Positions 12,286 to 24,949 of a stretch of DNA of 64,000 nt are shown piece by piece (positions within the stretch are counted from its first letter, which is position 1; every line of letters starts with the position of its first letter). Source of the DNA: Xiphias gladius (Eukaryota; Chordata; Actinopteri; Istiophoriformes; Xiphiidae); assembly GCF_016859285.1 (NCBI RefSeq), contig NC_053416.1, positions 894,501 to 958,500 of the forward strand, in the 5' to 3' direction. The translations under genes were made by a program, and so were the position numbers. The notes below the pieces were generated by a model that saw only the letters and a program-made list of their open reading frames with translations, was not told the origin of the DNA and did not search any database.

Positions 12286-14185
12286 TAATATTTTGCCCAT
12301 CCTATTTATATGAATTAAGGTTGACAAAATATTAGGAACACCTCTTAGTATAACCCAGTGCAGTTCAACAGTACCACAAATTACAGCATCGAAAATGACC
12401 ATTAAGGAGGATTTATTACAAGATTGTTGTATTATACTGCATTAGTTTTTTCTAGGTGTACTTTATAAATTGGTAAGTGAGTGTAGATTAATTTAATCAC
12501 TGTATGTCATAGTAATCCTTCCCCTGAACCGGAGAATCAATATTTTTACTGAAGAACTTGACTGAAAAACAGAAAATGGGACTGACATGGATTTAAACAA
12601 AGCGCTCCGGGATGCTTTCGCTTCAAGAGACCATACATAGCGGTTGTACTGCTGTGATGAGCCATTTCCAATTTGCAGAGCTTGGGTCTCTGTTTAAAAT
12701 CCTGCCACACTTTAGATGATCCTGTGCAAGGTTTTGAAGCTACAGCTTTTTTTCCGGGGAACCCATGCTTTGACCCGGTGCAGCCATCTGTGAGACAGTC
12801 CGTTGTCTAATTGATGATGTCGATTCCATGGATGAGTCGCCCCAGACCTAAACGGCTGTCGTATAATATTTGTCTTTTTATGTTTCTCAAGAACCGCAAC
12901 CAAAAACCTGCACAGTTCACAGTGCACCTCCTTGGGTCCTCAGCAATACACACGTGAAGTTTTCGGTCAATTGGATTAGCGGTTGTCAAAAAAATGGAAG
13001 AGCAGACAGAAAGACAGAGATTTTTCCGTTTATTAGTAGGATAAACATTACTTAAATTATAATAACAAAATTATACGTTAAATTAAACCTAACCTTAAAA
13101 TTATACCTTTACTTAATATTATGGTGCTCAGACTCCCGTTTATCACTGTTCAACATATTGCCAAAATTAATTCAACTTATTATATTGGATGTAATCCAAG
13201 GCCTGGAATTAGACTAAGAAGATGTAGAACAAACAAAGTCTGACCAGTCTTTCTTGTGTGAAAAAAGGGTTGTAGCTTCCAACAGCAAATAGATGTCATT
13301 ACTAATAAAAACAGGTCACACTGGTCTACAGACAACGGTCTTCAATCTTGGTGGTTTTTTTAAGATAGTAAGCATGGCATTAGTCACATGACAGGGTTTA
13401 GTCGAGCACTGTTCAGTCACAGTAGCTTGTCCAGCTGCTGATCTACGCAGATGCAACCCAGTGTCACGGCAGTTCATGAAACAGTCACAAATGTAATCAT
13501 TGATTTCGTGAACATGGACCGAAATTTTCCTTCTTTTTCGTGACCCTCCGCACGACTTTCAAACTAATGTTTTTCGGTTTGCAACCCAGTGTCACGGCTT
13601 CACAGTTTGTGAAACAGTAACGTCGACCAATAGAAAGTAGATATTTATGTTTATTTGCAATTGACTAAATACTGAAGTGTGGATGGCCATGAAGGCCCAT
13701 TACCAGCAATCATTTTTTGGTGATTTGCAGAGGAAAAGACGGTTCAAACTAAATTTTGTTGAAAGGTTTTTTTTTTTTTAATAGTACACACTTGTCTCAG
13801 CAGCAATTAAGTGACTGTATTTCATCATGTAGGTGCTATAGTGTAGGTTAAGACCTCCTCCACCATGAAATACACTGTTAAAATGTTGTGGCCCGTCTAC
13901 ATTCAGTTGCCAGTTTACGAGGTAGACTAATATAAAAATAATTCAGTCCTGTGGTAAGTTGGCAACTGGGTGTATGTAACACAGCTGTTCATAAAACTGG
14001 GTTTGTGTTTGCACTTGTCGTGTTGACCTGCAAGTCACCAACAGCATACATGCTGTCCTCTCCACCGTAAATGCTTCTATTGTTAAACCAGTAACTCACC
14101 TAAATAAGCTTTTGCTTTAATGCATACATAATGATCACCCCACGTATTATGCATACATGGGATACATGATCTGCCATTAACTTAA
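12286..14185. other. Intergenic, no gene recognised
   Basis: About 12,323-12,390 resembles an end of the TTAGGWACACCT repeat family. A GCAACCCAGTGTCACGGC word occurs twice, near 13,452 and 13,582, as an imperfect local repeat. A T run lies near 13,768. No exon or RNA gene is seen. Confidence 0.45.
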
Positions 14186-14689
14186 TTGTTTTTCCACACT
14201 GTAAATTTCAGTAACAACTGGAAAAATTGGGTTTTCCTTATTTTGTTTAGAATTTTGCCTTCGTTTGAGAGATGGTCAAGTGTTCCCTTGTATCTTCCAA
14301 CTCTGCTTCACGCACTGTGTGTCAGTTTTGTGTCAGAGTTCAATAAAATGTTCCTTCCATCATCTACCCACATTCCTAGTCAGGGTCAGCCTTTCTCCTC
14401 CCCTTCCTCAGTTATACAACAGTTTGCCAGAATTTCTTTGAAGCCAGACGAATGGGTTTTTCACTGGTCTCCCTAAACTCTTCTCACACCCACATCCGTC
14501 CACATACAGTAAGTGATGGCTTTAAGTGCAGATCCTGTGCAGACAGATCTGACAAATTCATGGCGGTGAAGGTGTCGAAATGTTAGCTAGCATGAGAGGC
14601 TTTGAAGCACTCCCATTTACAACTAATTACATGTACTTTATATTACAGTGTAAAGTATACCTATCTATATGCAGAAGGGAGAATGAACA

Positions 14690-15515
14690 GGCAGTGGAGA
14701 CGAGGGGTTCCTCCCTGTTGCAGCCCAACTTTAGACTCTGTCCTCAAAATCTTATCAAGAGCAGCCTGAAATTGGCAAACAGAGTTTTAGACTTACAACT
14801 TTTAGGTTCAGACATTTAAGATTGCAGTTAGGTTTTCTCTAATTACTATGGAATTGTTTGTGCTTGTTAAACTTTGCCATAATTTGTCTCCACGGAGGTG
14901 CACGTCATCCCTTCTCCAGGACGACTTCTGATTAACACCCACAGGAATCATCAATCATGTCAATATTTACTAAAAGCATGAATTAGTAATGGTTTGAATA
15001 TTTAATGTGTCTAAAATGAGATGTCAGGAGACTAGGTCAACAGGGAGGGATTTCTCCCGGTGACGCCCCTGAGCGCTTCCAGCCGCTGACACACAACACT
15101 GCCATCTGGCAGTCTCTCAGACAGTGGCGGTAGATACACCGCTTCCTGTTCCAGCCCCACTTTAGGCTTGGAGGGCATCTTGGTTTTTCTTTCATTTACA
15201 CAAATGTAAAACATTTACGTGATATGTATTTTAAATATTTAAGATTATATACAGCTGCATGTGACATCATACTTGAGTTCAGACATTCAGGAAACGTTTT
15301 ATAATAGACATTGAAGACTGAAGTTTTCTCTATTTACTTTGGACTTGTTTGTGCTTGTTAAGCTAACTTTGTCTCCACGCTGGCACTCATCATCCCCCCT
15401 CCATTAAGATTTCTGATAAACACCCACAAGAGGCATTAGTTATATCAATATTTACTGAAAACATTAATGAGCAAGGGTTTGAATATTTAATGCGTCTAAA
15501 TGAGTTAGCAGGGGG
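14690..15515. repeat. Local tandem duplication, unit ~0.46 kb
   Basis: Segments at about 14,800-15,030 and 15,265-15,515 align. Both contain TTTGTGCTTGTTAA, a 'gtctccacg' word, an 'aacacccaca' word, 'tcaatattTACT' and TTTGAATATTTAATG in the same order. The preceding parts also match weakly ('cttcctgtt-cagcccnactttag'). No coding content is evident. Its nature beyond a diverged tandem duplication is unknown. Confidence 0.65.
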
Positions 15516-16464
15516 ATTGGGTCCGATGAGTGTTTCAACAAACGAAAAACAACATTTCCATAACAACAATAACATACTTCATTATTCGGAAAGGTTAGCA
15601 GAAGTCCAACTTTTATTGACTTTCATCCAAGGCTAAGGCTTTATATCTTAAATGGCTACTAACAGAAAATGCACAGCTATATTATATAATATATATTTTT
15701 AAAGACTGTAGAGATACAACACATGGCCATCAGATGCCAAATCCAAATTTGGGCAAAGGAACTGAAAGGTAACATGACCTAAAACAAAATTCTTTTTACT
15801 TAATGTTATCAGTAACTCGTAAAGCATTACTCCACCCAGAATCTATCTTTAAGGTGTCCAACACTCACTCCCTGTAGACCTGTAAAAAGTTTGTACTTTG
15901 CTCTTTTGTGGAGGGCAGTGACTGTAGTGTGCTTCGATTCACGGAGAATACCATGGATTCCTAAGGCAGCAACAGAAAAAAGTTTTTTCAAAGTGCTGAT
16001 GGAAACTTCTGCAGATTCTCCATTTTATGATCAATATGTACTTTATATTTGGGTTTGAGTGTAGAGAACTCGTGATTTATTTCAAATTAGGTCTGGATTG
16101 AACCAATCCGTGTCTGAAAGCGATTTCTGAAAGTGCCCAAACATTTGGATCCCTTTTTACAAAACAAAAAAATGCTTCCATTCCTTGTCCGCTCATTGCT
16201 TTGGGCGTGTCCACACTTGCAAGCTAGAGAGAATGTTATTCATTAGCAGCCATAGAACGAACAAACAACCTAAACTAAACAGCCTAAAAATGTATTCAAC
16301 TTTTTGCCAAGCATCACTTCGTTCTTCTTTCTATCGGTAGTCTTGGAGGCCATAGAATTACAAAAGAGGTATCCTGGAAACTAAAAAAAACAATGACGTT
16401 GTCCTACTTCGACATTTATCCACAGCAGGGAAGATTGAACTTCCTGTCCCATCACCACATCCAG
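15516..16464. other. Intergenic, nothing recognised
   Basis: AT-rich sequence with short open frames only. No similarity to a known gene, RNA or repeat family was recognised. Confidence 0.45.
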
Positions 16465-16860
16465 AGCTGCAACAGTTACTTGATTAATCGAATAGTCAAT
16501 CAACAGAAAACTGATAATAGATTATTTGTGTAAGTTATTTTTCAAGCCAAAATGCCAAAACTTTTCTAGGTTTCAGCTTCTCAAATGTGAGGCTTTGCTG
16601 CTTTTCTTTGTCGTATATGATAGTAAATTGAATACCTTCAATGTCTTCACTTGGCCTGTTTTCTACTGCTGGTCAGACAAAACAAGCCAAGTGAAGACAT
16701 CACCTTGGGCTCTTGGGCTCTACGCACTTGTAAATGGCGTTCTTTTTGCAGTTTTTTTAAACATTCATAAACTGGATGGATCCATGAATCAAGAAAATAT
16801 TCTGCAGATTAATTGACAATGAAAACAAAATTTAGTTACAGCGCTAACTGCATCACTATT
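16465..16860. repeat. Fish interspersed repeat with ATTAATCGA ends
   Basis: The copy starts with a 'gagctgcaacagttacttgattaatcga' type end and carries the 'tcaaatgtgaggctttgctgc' type body found again at 17,225-17,545, 46,690-46,985 and about 50,960-51,230. Related sequence sits in each tandem receptor unit. The class is unknown, probably a short DNA-transposon derivative. It contains a near-perfect hairpin at 16,641-16,700. Confidence 0.6.
16641..16700. repeat. Hairpin, 22-bp arms, 16-bp loop
   Basis: The left arm (16,641-16,662) is the reverse complement of the right arm (16,679-16,700) with one mismatch. Other copies of the host repeat have the right arm but unrelated sequence at the left arm, so the left arm was probably made by copying the right arm (template switch). 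Confidence 0.75.
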
Positions 16861-17224
16861 TCGTTGTCATTTTGACCACAAATCACTTCAGAGCCTTGAG
16901 GAACTTATTTGTGTAAATGTTTTTTTTTTCTTGCCAAGCCCTGCGTTCCCACAATACTTTGCAAAGTGACTAGTGTTTCCTGTGTGCTGCTAGCCATGTT
17001 CAATGGCTGTTCGTGGTAAGACCACAGAAAGCTATGGACGGATTTTAATGTGGGTGTATGGTGAACGCCATATGTATTTAAGGTAGTGGTGGCGAGCCCA
17101 CGGATCAAATGGTGATTGTTTCCTTCGGTTGCCACGGCAACTGCAGCGAGCGGAACGGGGAGCTGAATGAAGTCGGGCACAACCTGTACACAGGAGAGGA
17201 GGAAGAGACCTTTTGTCTCGACTG

Positions 17225-17545
17225 TAGAACTGCAACGATTAGCCGAGCGATCGATTAGTCGATCAAAGGACCAATCGGTAATTATTTTGATAATCGATTA
17301 ATCGTGTAAGTAATTTTTCAAGTAAAAATGCCAAATATACTGGTTTTAGGGTCTCAAATGTGAGGATTCATTGCTTTTCTTGGTCTTATACCCCACTTAC
17401 ATTATAGTCAATTAAATATTTTTGGGTTTTAGACTGTAGATAATTGATTATGTGACTTTGTACTCTAGGATACTGTGATCTGCATTTTGCAATTTTCTGA
17501 TGATTGAGCAAATGATTAATTGATGAATTGATAATCATCAATGGA
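17225..17545. repeat. Second copy of ATTAATCGA-end repeat
   Basis: Shows the paired ends 'gcaacgattagccgagcgat' and 'aattgatgaattgataatca', with the 'ggtctcaaatgtgaggattc' type body. Same family as 16,465-16,860. No coding sequence. Confidence 0.6.
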
Positions 17546-19280
17546 TATTGAAAAGTAAGTTTGACCCCTATTCAGCTGTAAACCCTACGGTGTCAGGTGG
17601 CCCCGTTTGTTTGGCCTGATAAACACAGTTGCTGGCCGGGATGCAGGCTTGAGGAGATATGGTGAGTCTTTGCTGCTTCACTGCTCCACCTCTAATACTT
17701 CAGTTCAGCAAAAAATATGCAGCCATGAAGGTAAGAGCACCATTAAGAAGGGACAAAGGATGCTAATCCACTCATAGTTTTGGATTAAGGGCATGACGAC
17801 GAAGGGAGTTGACCCTAGGATGTAATACTTTAAGATATTTTTCTGTCATCATCGTCGTTACTTTATCCACATGCCTTTGTTTTTAAAGTAAACATGTAGT
17901 AACTGCAGGGCAAAAAAACTGGTGTTACATGCAGGCAACTAGTAATTACAGAGCTTGCAACCGTGCAAGTTGAAGAATCCCTCAAATCTAACAAACAGTT
18001 GTGCTCTGCTGAGTGTCATCTTGTAATTACGTTATTTACTGTTGGTAAATTCTGGCAGGCTGACGTGCTGACGTGCTCAGGTAAGTGTATTGTGTCATTT
18101 CCTGTTGCCAGCGTTTGTGTGACTGGTAGCGAGTTTTGCTGCTCTGCCTCGACCCAGTTCATTTTGCTGTTTTCTTCATTACAGCGGCTAATTATCCGCT
18201 GTACATTTAAACCTACATTAAGCAAAATCAGCTCTCTCCTTCTTTTAGCGATTTTCTCGCTACTTCACAGTTGTTTACACGCTTTTCAGACTGGCCAGTT
18301 ACTTTAGCTTAGCAGTTAGCGATAGCTTCTCTCTCTCCTGCTCACTGTCCTGCTCTGTCTTGTTTAGTTAATCCTCTAGAGGAGCTGGTTGAGGCAGAAC
18401 CCCCCCACCACCACCCCCATGATCCAGGTTGTGTTCAAGCTTTCAACCAAGGGAGTTTTTCCTTGCCGCTGTCACCAAGTGTTAGCTCATGGAGGAATGT
18501 TGGGTCTCTGTAAATATAACTACCACCCAACTGCCGCAATGTGTGTCAATGCTTAGAGTCATAACTCAGTCAAATCTCAGCACACAGACAGGATGCACAT
18601 ATTTGTAGATTCAGTGCGACTCACACTGTCCAAGGATATAATTTCTTCGGTGTCCATCACAAATAAAGGTCAATAAATCTGCTTAGTAATCATGGGATAA
18701 AAGATACTCCTTATGACTTCAGAACTTCCCCTGAGCATAATCAGGTTTTCTTTTATATCAAAGTCATTCATTGATAGTTGCCTGTACATACAATTTTACA
18801 TACCAAACAGGAACTGTTAATAGTGAATCTGTTGTCCTTAGTTTTCCAAAATTTAAACAAATACTATATAGGATAAAACAGGGCTCAGATCTTTGCCTAT
18901 AGCTAACTTAGTGAATCTGTCTAACATTATACTTCCTCTTTAACATTTACTGTAACATCTTCCAAAAGACTTTGTAGGGAAAAAACAATTTAAGTATATA
19001 TATATATCTATTGGGTGATTGGGCTTCTTCTTGTCAGTCAACCCTGAAAAACTGCTTAGAGTTGATATTGAATTATGATGTCATTAATATAGTACTTACT
19101 GTATTTCATGTAAAATCAAAACTTGGATGCCTGAGCTTGAGTAAATTAACTGAAAGCCAAAAAAATAAACAAAGTTAGGAATGGAAGCATTAAAATCTGT
19201 GAAAAAATAAGTGTTAAGGAGACGGTGGTAGAGCAATTACATCAGTCATTTCTAATCAGAGGACCAGAAATGCTCTCCTG
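17546..19280. other. Intergenic with one repeat trace
   Basis: About 18,400-18,535 matches a common fish repeat segment (GGGAGTTTTTCCTTGCCGCT and GAATGTTGGGTCTCTGTAAA). The open frame at 17,963-18,307 shows no similarity and is probably chance. Nothing else is recognised. Confidence 0.45.
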
Positions 19281-19284
19281 TGAG

Positions 19285-19375
19285 GCAGACCTGAGGACAG
19301 AGCATATATACCATACGCTTCAGTGGAGAACAGCACCAGACGAGCTCTGCGCTTGTGGAAACAAACATGGTCTGT
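19285..19375 (+). promoter_or_regulatory. Upstream module of OR-3 (partial)
   Basis: Contains GAGGACAGAGCATATATA (TATA-like at 19,303-19,310) and, 30-40 bp on, an ACGAGCTCTGCGC stretch followed by GTGGAAACAAA, as in the other receptors. The CRE/AP-1-like part is not clear here. The TATA-like site is about 235 bp before the start codon. Promoter role is inferred. Confidence 0.55.
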
Positions 19376-19539
19376 AACCTCTAGACTTGATTATTCGGGG
19401 TTCTGCAATTAACTTACTGTTTTTGGTGATGGATGTTTTTTTTTTTAACTTCTTTAGCATGATGAACATGTGTTATGCAGCTAAATAGTACAACTACAGC
19501 AAGCCAAAGGAGCCTTCTTTCTTCACTCATCATTCTGTA

Positions 19540-20496
19540 ATGTCTTTGCTGCAGCCTCAGGCCAACGTCACTGCTGATATGAATTATCAGGCTTCACAGG
19601 AGGTCCTGTTGTTTGGTGTGTTATCCATGGGGTCCAGCTGCTCCTTCCTCTACATTAACAGTGTTTTGCTATTTACCCTGAGGAGTAAGCAGGTGTTCCG
19701 TGAGACATCCCGTTACATCCTGCTGTACAACCTGCTCTTTGTGGATACTGCTCACCTTGTATCAAACCTTCTGCCTTACTTACTGGCGTCTTTACGGATA
19801 AAAATGACATATTACGCATGTGGTGCCCTTCTTCTGTTCTCCGTTTTCACAGGCACAATCTCCCCTCTCACCCTGGGCGTGATGTCACTTGAGAGATATG
19901 TGGCTGTATGCTATCCACTGAGGCATGCAACCATCTTCACTATGAGAAGCACAGGCATGGCGATTGCTCTGGTGTGGGGCTTCAGTTTTATTCAGATCCT
20001 CATTCGATTAATCATGCTGTTATATTTTTTCGCAATCTACCTAAATCTGCATATGAATGACTTTTGCTCTAAAGAAGCCATTTTTTTTGCACCGATTTTT
20101 AATGTTTTTGAAAAAGTGTATTCCACAACTGTCTTTCTGTCAGTGGTTGTAGTAGTCATTGCCTCCTACATTGGTGTAGCCCTCGTAGCCAGGTCTGTCT
20201 CAACAGACAAAGTCTTAGCCAGAAAGGCTCTTCAAACGCTTCTGCTTCACCTGGTCCAGCTAAGCCTGATTCTCACCTCCACCTTGTTCTCCACCATCAT
20301 TGTAGCCATTGCTAGAACAGTGGGGAGATTAGCCCTCATGAGGGTTTACAATGTATGCTTTGTATGCTTGAGTATCCTTCCAAGGTGCCTGAGTGCTCTC
20401 ATCTATGGACTAAGAGATCAATCCATCAGACCGGTCCTCTTGCAAAATCTGTGCTGTTGGTGGAGATGCTCAGTTGTCCTCAACAAGAGCCAGTGA
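19540..20496 (+). CDS. Odorant receptor, 131-2-like, divergent (OR-3)
   Basis: Intronless seven-helix receptor of 318 residues. It keeps the family hallmarks: LFTLRSKQVFRETSRY between helices 1 and 2, a YACG cysteine, SLERYVAVCYPLRHAT after helix 3, KALQTLLLHLVQLSL in helix 6 and LIYGLRDQSIRP after helix 7. One glycosylation site (NVT) lies near residue 9. It differs from all others throughout helices 1, 4, 5 and 6, including a hydrophobic change in helix 5 (FLSVVVVVIASYIGV), and has not been homogenised with them. The start gives an N-terminus of normal length. It sits alone between the minus-strand pair and the plus-strand trio and probably has a different ligand range, which is inference. 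Confidence 0.92.
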   Translation: MSLLQPQANVTADMNYQASQEVLLFGVLSMGSSCSFLYINSVLLFTLRSKQVFRETSRYILLYNLLFVDTAHLVSNLLPYLLASLRIKMTYYACGALLLFSVFTGTISPLTLGVMSLERYVAVCYPLRHATIFTMRSTGMAIALVWGFSFIQILIRLIMLLYFFAIYLNLHMNDFCSKEAIFFAPIFNVFEKVYSTTVFLSVVVVVIASYIGVALVARSVSTDKVLARKALQTLLLHLVQLSLILTSTLFSTIIVAIARTVGRLALMRVYNVCFVCLSILPRCLSALIYGLRDQSIRPVLLQNLCCWWRCSVVLNKSQ

Positions 20497-22010
20497 CACT
20501 TTCAAGTGAATGATTTTTTATGCACACGACAGCTTTCTAAGTTGCGTGGTCAAAATAATTGACAAAACATTTGTTTTCTGAACACAGCGACCCATACTCA
20601 AGGATGTCGCTACATATTCTAGATGACAAGTGTCTTAATTTGTGTTTATGTATGATTTAAAGAAGTTAAAATTGGAAGACCGGAAGTTAAGATTTAATTA
20701 AATATACATTTAATAAACGTCTCTTAACTATTAATAAAATAAATCACTGACTATGTGTATGTGCTGCATAATGTCACAGTACATTACTGATTTCATTCGT
20801 GATCTGTCTTCAGACAGTTATGATCATGACAAGCAAACTATTCTGTCTAGATGAAAAGGGACATATTGCTTCGGAAATATGAAATTTTTATTAAGAAGTA
20901 TGTACAAAATACTATTTTTAAATTGAATAACATATTAACAATGCATGCAGTGATGTAGAAATTAGTCAGAGTTATTTTAAATGAACAGTCCTACACACAG
21001 GGCAATGTTTGCGTTTGGTAACTCATGACATAAAAAACATAGAATAAGCAAATGAAATTACATACAAAGTTCCAGCTGTGTATAAATGTTTACAATAATG
21101 CAACATTCATAACAATGGCGCAGTATATTCATTCATCATTATCATATTAAGTCAGTGAGTCAGTTTTTGATGTGCTATATTTCATACTTTCTTGTTCCAA
21201 AAAGGACATTGTGATGTTACATTTTCTGAGGCACAGACACATTAGTTGACTTGATTTTGATCATGTTCACTTTGCGTATTGAAGAAATGTACTATACATA
21301 TTGTCTAACTGACATCTGAAACCTTATGGGACAATTATGGGAAAAGTAATCTTCTTTATAATGGTCTTTTTATTGTTTCTGCAGTAAATAGTAATGTATC
21401 TCCATTTAGTACACTGATATTGAAATTTAAAAAGTTGTGTGATGCACAATAAAGCTTTAAACCAAACTGCAAATTGCAGAGCAACTAATTTTAATTGATG
21501 AAAATTCAAATTAAACAGCTGTGGATGCAGCCAAGAATTTATGACCTCGCAGATTCTGTACAGACCATATGCACTAACTGCACATGTTTTAACATGTCCA
21601 CCAATCCATAAGGCCAGTCCGGTTTTTTTCAACACAGTTTCTCATTGTACAGCCAGAAGTATATCTCTACTACGTCATTTCTACTGAGGATTCAGCCAGG
21701 AGAGTTTTTTTTTTTTTTAAGACTATCACCTAACATTGTCTATGATGAGAATCAAAATGGATGCAAGAATATTTGAGCAAGCAGAGGATAAGTGGAATGT
21801 AAAGTAGGTTACACAGTAAATGAGCACAAGAGGAAATTATGTGGCTTGTAGTTGCCTTTTTTTATAATTTTCAGAGGTTTAATGAGTTAATTAGGACATA
21901 AAGTACAGTGTTGCACGTATTTGGTTATAACCCAAACAATTCATATTTTGACCTGATGATAGCGCAGGATTAAATGTGAAGGGAATCACAAGTTATTACA
22001 ATTCATCCTG
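20497..22010. other. Intergenic, AT-rich
   Basis: 3' flank of OR-3 and AT-rich sequence. No gene, RNA or clear repeat was recognised. The open frame at 21,324-21,635 on the minus strand shows no similarity. Confidence 0.45.
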
Positions 22011-22250
22011 AGGGAAACAGGGATGTCTGAACCAAATTTCATAGTAATCCATCCAATAGCTGTTGAGTTCTTTCACTCAAAACCACAAATGCCAACCTCA
22101 TGGTGCCACTCGAGGAAAAGTCAGCGTATTAGCAAAGTCATCGGGAAAAGTGTGGGAACCATGAATGAAAACTTTTGTCATGGCCACATGGTTGTCATTG
22201 TCCTTTCGACTGGTTGCATAGCCAAGAAAGGAGGTCTTATGTAAGATGAG
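22010..22250 (+). repeat. Common fish interspersed repeat fragment
   Basis: The AAATTTCATAGTAATCCATC segment, followed by 'caacctcatggtg' and 'gaaaagtcag', is a widespread fish repeat pattern. The class is unknown. The overlapping open frame (22,023-22,244) comes from the repeat and is not a gene. Confidence 0.55.
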
Positions 22251-22970
22251 CCTGTGAGACGCAGTTGCAGAGAGGAGGAAGGAAACAAAAATGAAAGAAA
22301 GTTGGCGTGCTGTGGTATGGTAAGAAACGTTTTGTGTTGAAACAGTGATTAATTAGTAACAACCCTCAGCCCTTAATTATTTTGGTTAACTTTTTGTCTG
22401 CCTTTACACATGGACCTACGTCAAAGAAACTGAAACCCTTGCGAGGTGTGAAACAATGCAGGGCCAGGCTCCCGTCGCCCAGTCAATAGAAGAGACAACA
22501 TGGGAAAAATATCAAACTCATTGGGTTTCCGGTAAGACATGCATCCTTTCGTAGGCACTGGCAACCCAGGCACTCAGTACTTGTTTTGGCCTGTTTGTAG
22601 CTGATAGAGCCTCAAGGATTAGTCGTACTTGATTCCTCTAGACATTACAACAATTCATTTGTCCAATACTACCTTTGCTGTGGGTTCTTTATGGCTCTGT
22701 CTGTATGTGTGGGGTTGTTGTCAAGCAGCAGACTTAATTCAGGACCGATCAGAATCCTCCTTGATTGTACGGCGTGATGGATAGGAATCTAAGCATCGAA
22801 AAAGCTTTAAACTTTTGCTCAGTAGTACATCCATTTCAATAGGAAGTCGCTGGTGGAGAACCAGAGGAATGATCCAACCTTGGAGTACTTGTCAAAAGTT
22901 GCAACTTCTGCTAAACAGGCACAGGAAAATCTTATGGGTTACTTATCATGAAATGAAGTTCTAGTATGTA
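22251..22970. other. Intergenic, nothing recognised
   Basis: No gene or repeat family was recognised with confidence. Confidence 0.4.
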
Positions 22971-22974
22971 TGTA

Positions 22975-24395
22975 GGGACCTGAGGCCTCATTTATAACCG
23001 TTGCTGACACACAAAACAGGGCATGAAAGAGGTGTAGGCCACTTCCCACACAAAGGTTTGGATCTATAAAACCAAACTTGGTGGGAGAATGTGCACACCT
23101 GTATGGATACTCTGACCCATGCGCACAAACATTTGGAGACAGGGGAAATGGGCGTTGCAGATGGTAAAGAGGTGAACTGTGAGACTGAGTGTGAATTGTG
23201 AGAGGCATCATCATTTGTATATAATGATGTCTCTCACATATTTCATCTCACTTCATATCACACGTTACTTATAGATCCACTTTACCATAAACATTCCAAC
23301 CAGCAGTGTTGCTTGTGCTAGTGCTAGCCATAACTATCCCGAAACACACCTTTCAGTCTTAAGAGGATATAAGCCAATTCAAATCTCAAATCAAATCCTG
23401 CGTATTATTTCATCGGCGCTGTCTCACCATTGCATTCCCCATCCCCGGAGCACAGAGGAGAGGGCCAAACTGTATGCCGCTGACACTCGAGGTCAGTTGT
23501 GGAGCACACCGCAGCTGTTGAAATGCTCGGATGATACCAGGATGTGGCAGGGGGCAGGATTCAGTTTGGCTTCTGTCTTTCTCCGATATTAAGTGTGAAT
23601 ATGGAGTCCTTTCCAACTCAATTGCGTTAACTAGGCCAACTGATTAGATTATCATCATTATAGAAATCCAAGATAAAATCAAATAGCATTAAACTATTGC
23701 AGAACAGAGCATCAATAGGTTTAAATAATATCTTCACCAAGTAAGATTTTAGTTTTCATATAGTTTCTGTGTGTAAATTCGCTGCAGTGAACACAGCTGT
23801 GCTCTCAGGTGCAAAGAGTGCACTGGAGGCACGAAGGTGGCTGCCACACACTCGCTTCCTTCTGCAGCCACCTCACCTGACAAAACATACACTGATAATC
23901 AACTGTGACAATGAGAGAAACACCTATATGTTTGATTTTGGAGTTAAATACACTAGTTTATTGTGTTTTTTAATTATTTAGTGTGTGATTTAATCAGCTA
24001 TTTACGTGTCTACAGCGTATAAATGCTTAAAAAATACCAAGAGGTGAGCTTCGTTGTCTCTGTGCCTCTACTGGTGGGTCCATAGTCTGACGGTGTGCAA
24101 CAAAGCATTCAAAGCACCCACCTCCATGTCTGATCACTTTGTTTAATCTCAGAAATTTTATGCATTGTTGCATTATGAGATGCTGCAGCCATCAGCCCTC
24201 GAACTTTGTTTTGTTTGGTAACACTGCCTCCATTCTCCACAGGAACAATCTGTATAACAATATTCATAATATCATTATTTACGGTTAATTGTGGGAGTGT
24301 TATGGTTGGAGCATGAGGCTTTTGTGCGCACATACACTTTTAGTATGGAACCTACACACTTTTTTATAAACAATGCCCCTTCTCTGTGACTCCGT
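22975..24395. mobile_element. Possible DNA transposon remnant
   Basis: The left edge has 'GGCCTCATTTATAACCGTTG' followed by 'acacaaaac', and the right edge shows 'gtgcgcacatacac' and TTTTTTATAAACAATGCCCC. These ends resemble a fish element with complementary 'aggcctcatttat' termini, possibly PIF/Harbinger-like. No transposase could be read inside. The assignment is tentative. Confidence 0.35.
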
Positions 24396-24688
24396 CTAGC
24401 GACTTGCAGTATGAAAGACCTGCTGTCTGGAGCTTCCTTCTCAGAGCAAGCCACTTGTTACTGGAGGGAATGGATGGTGGGGGTCACACTGTGACTTAGG
24501 GACCACTGGACTTATCTCATTGGGATTTCCTTGCATGACTGGACTGTCAGAGCATTTGGTGAGGGTTTTTGGGGCACAGGGAGACAACACCAATCACAGA
24601 CCATTCAGTACCTCAAGATCTCTGTTTGTACCTCCTAAACACTGGACCCTGACTGAGAGGAAGACTGGAGTCCTGCCCTCACCGAGCA

Positions 24689-24945
24689 CTTTATTAGAAA
24701 AAACCATACTAATACTGGGTAGGCCCTCCCTTTGCTCTCAGAACAGCCTCAGTTCTTCGTGGCCTGGATTCCAGAAGATGTTGGAAACATTCCTTTGAGA
24801 TTCTGGTCCATGTTGACATGATTCCATCTCATCATTTCTGCTGATATGTCAGCTGCACATTCATGCTGCTAGTCTTGCGTTCTACCACATCCCACAGGTG
24901 TACTATTGGATTTAGATCTGGTGACTGGGGAGGCCAATGAAGTGA
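24689..24945. repeat. Interspersed repeat with TTATTAG end
   Basis: Begins CTTTATTAG and contains 'actgggtaggccctccc', CTCAGTTCTTCGTGGC, 'agatgttggaaacattcct' and AGATCTGGTGACTGGGGAGG, a pattern repeated in many fish genomes. It ends where the L1 fragment begins. No reading frame. Confidence 0.65.
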
Positions 24946-24949
24946 GCAA

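Noticed and set aside
23410-23616. 68-codon minus-strand frame as a transposase piece
   Set aside because: No Harbinger or other transposase motif could be read in it.
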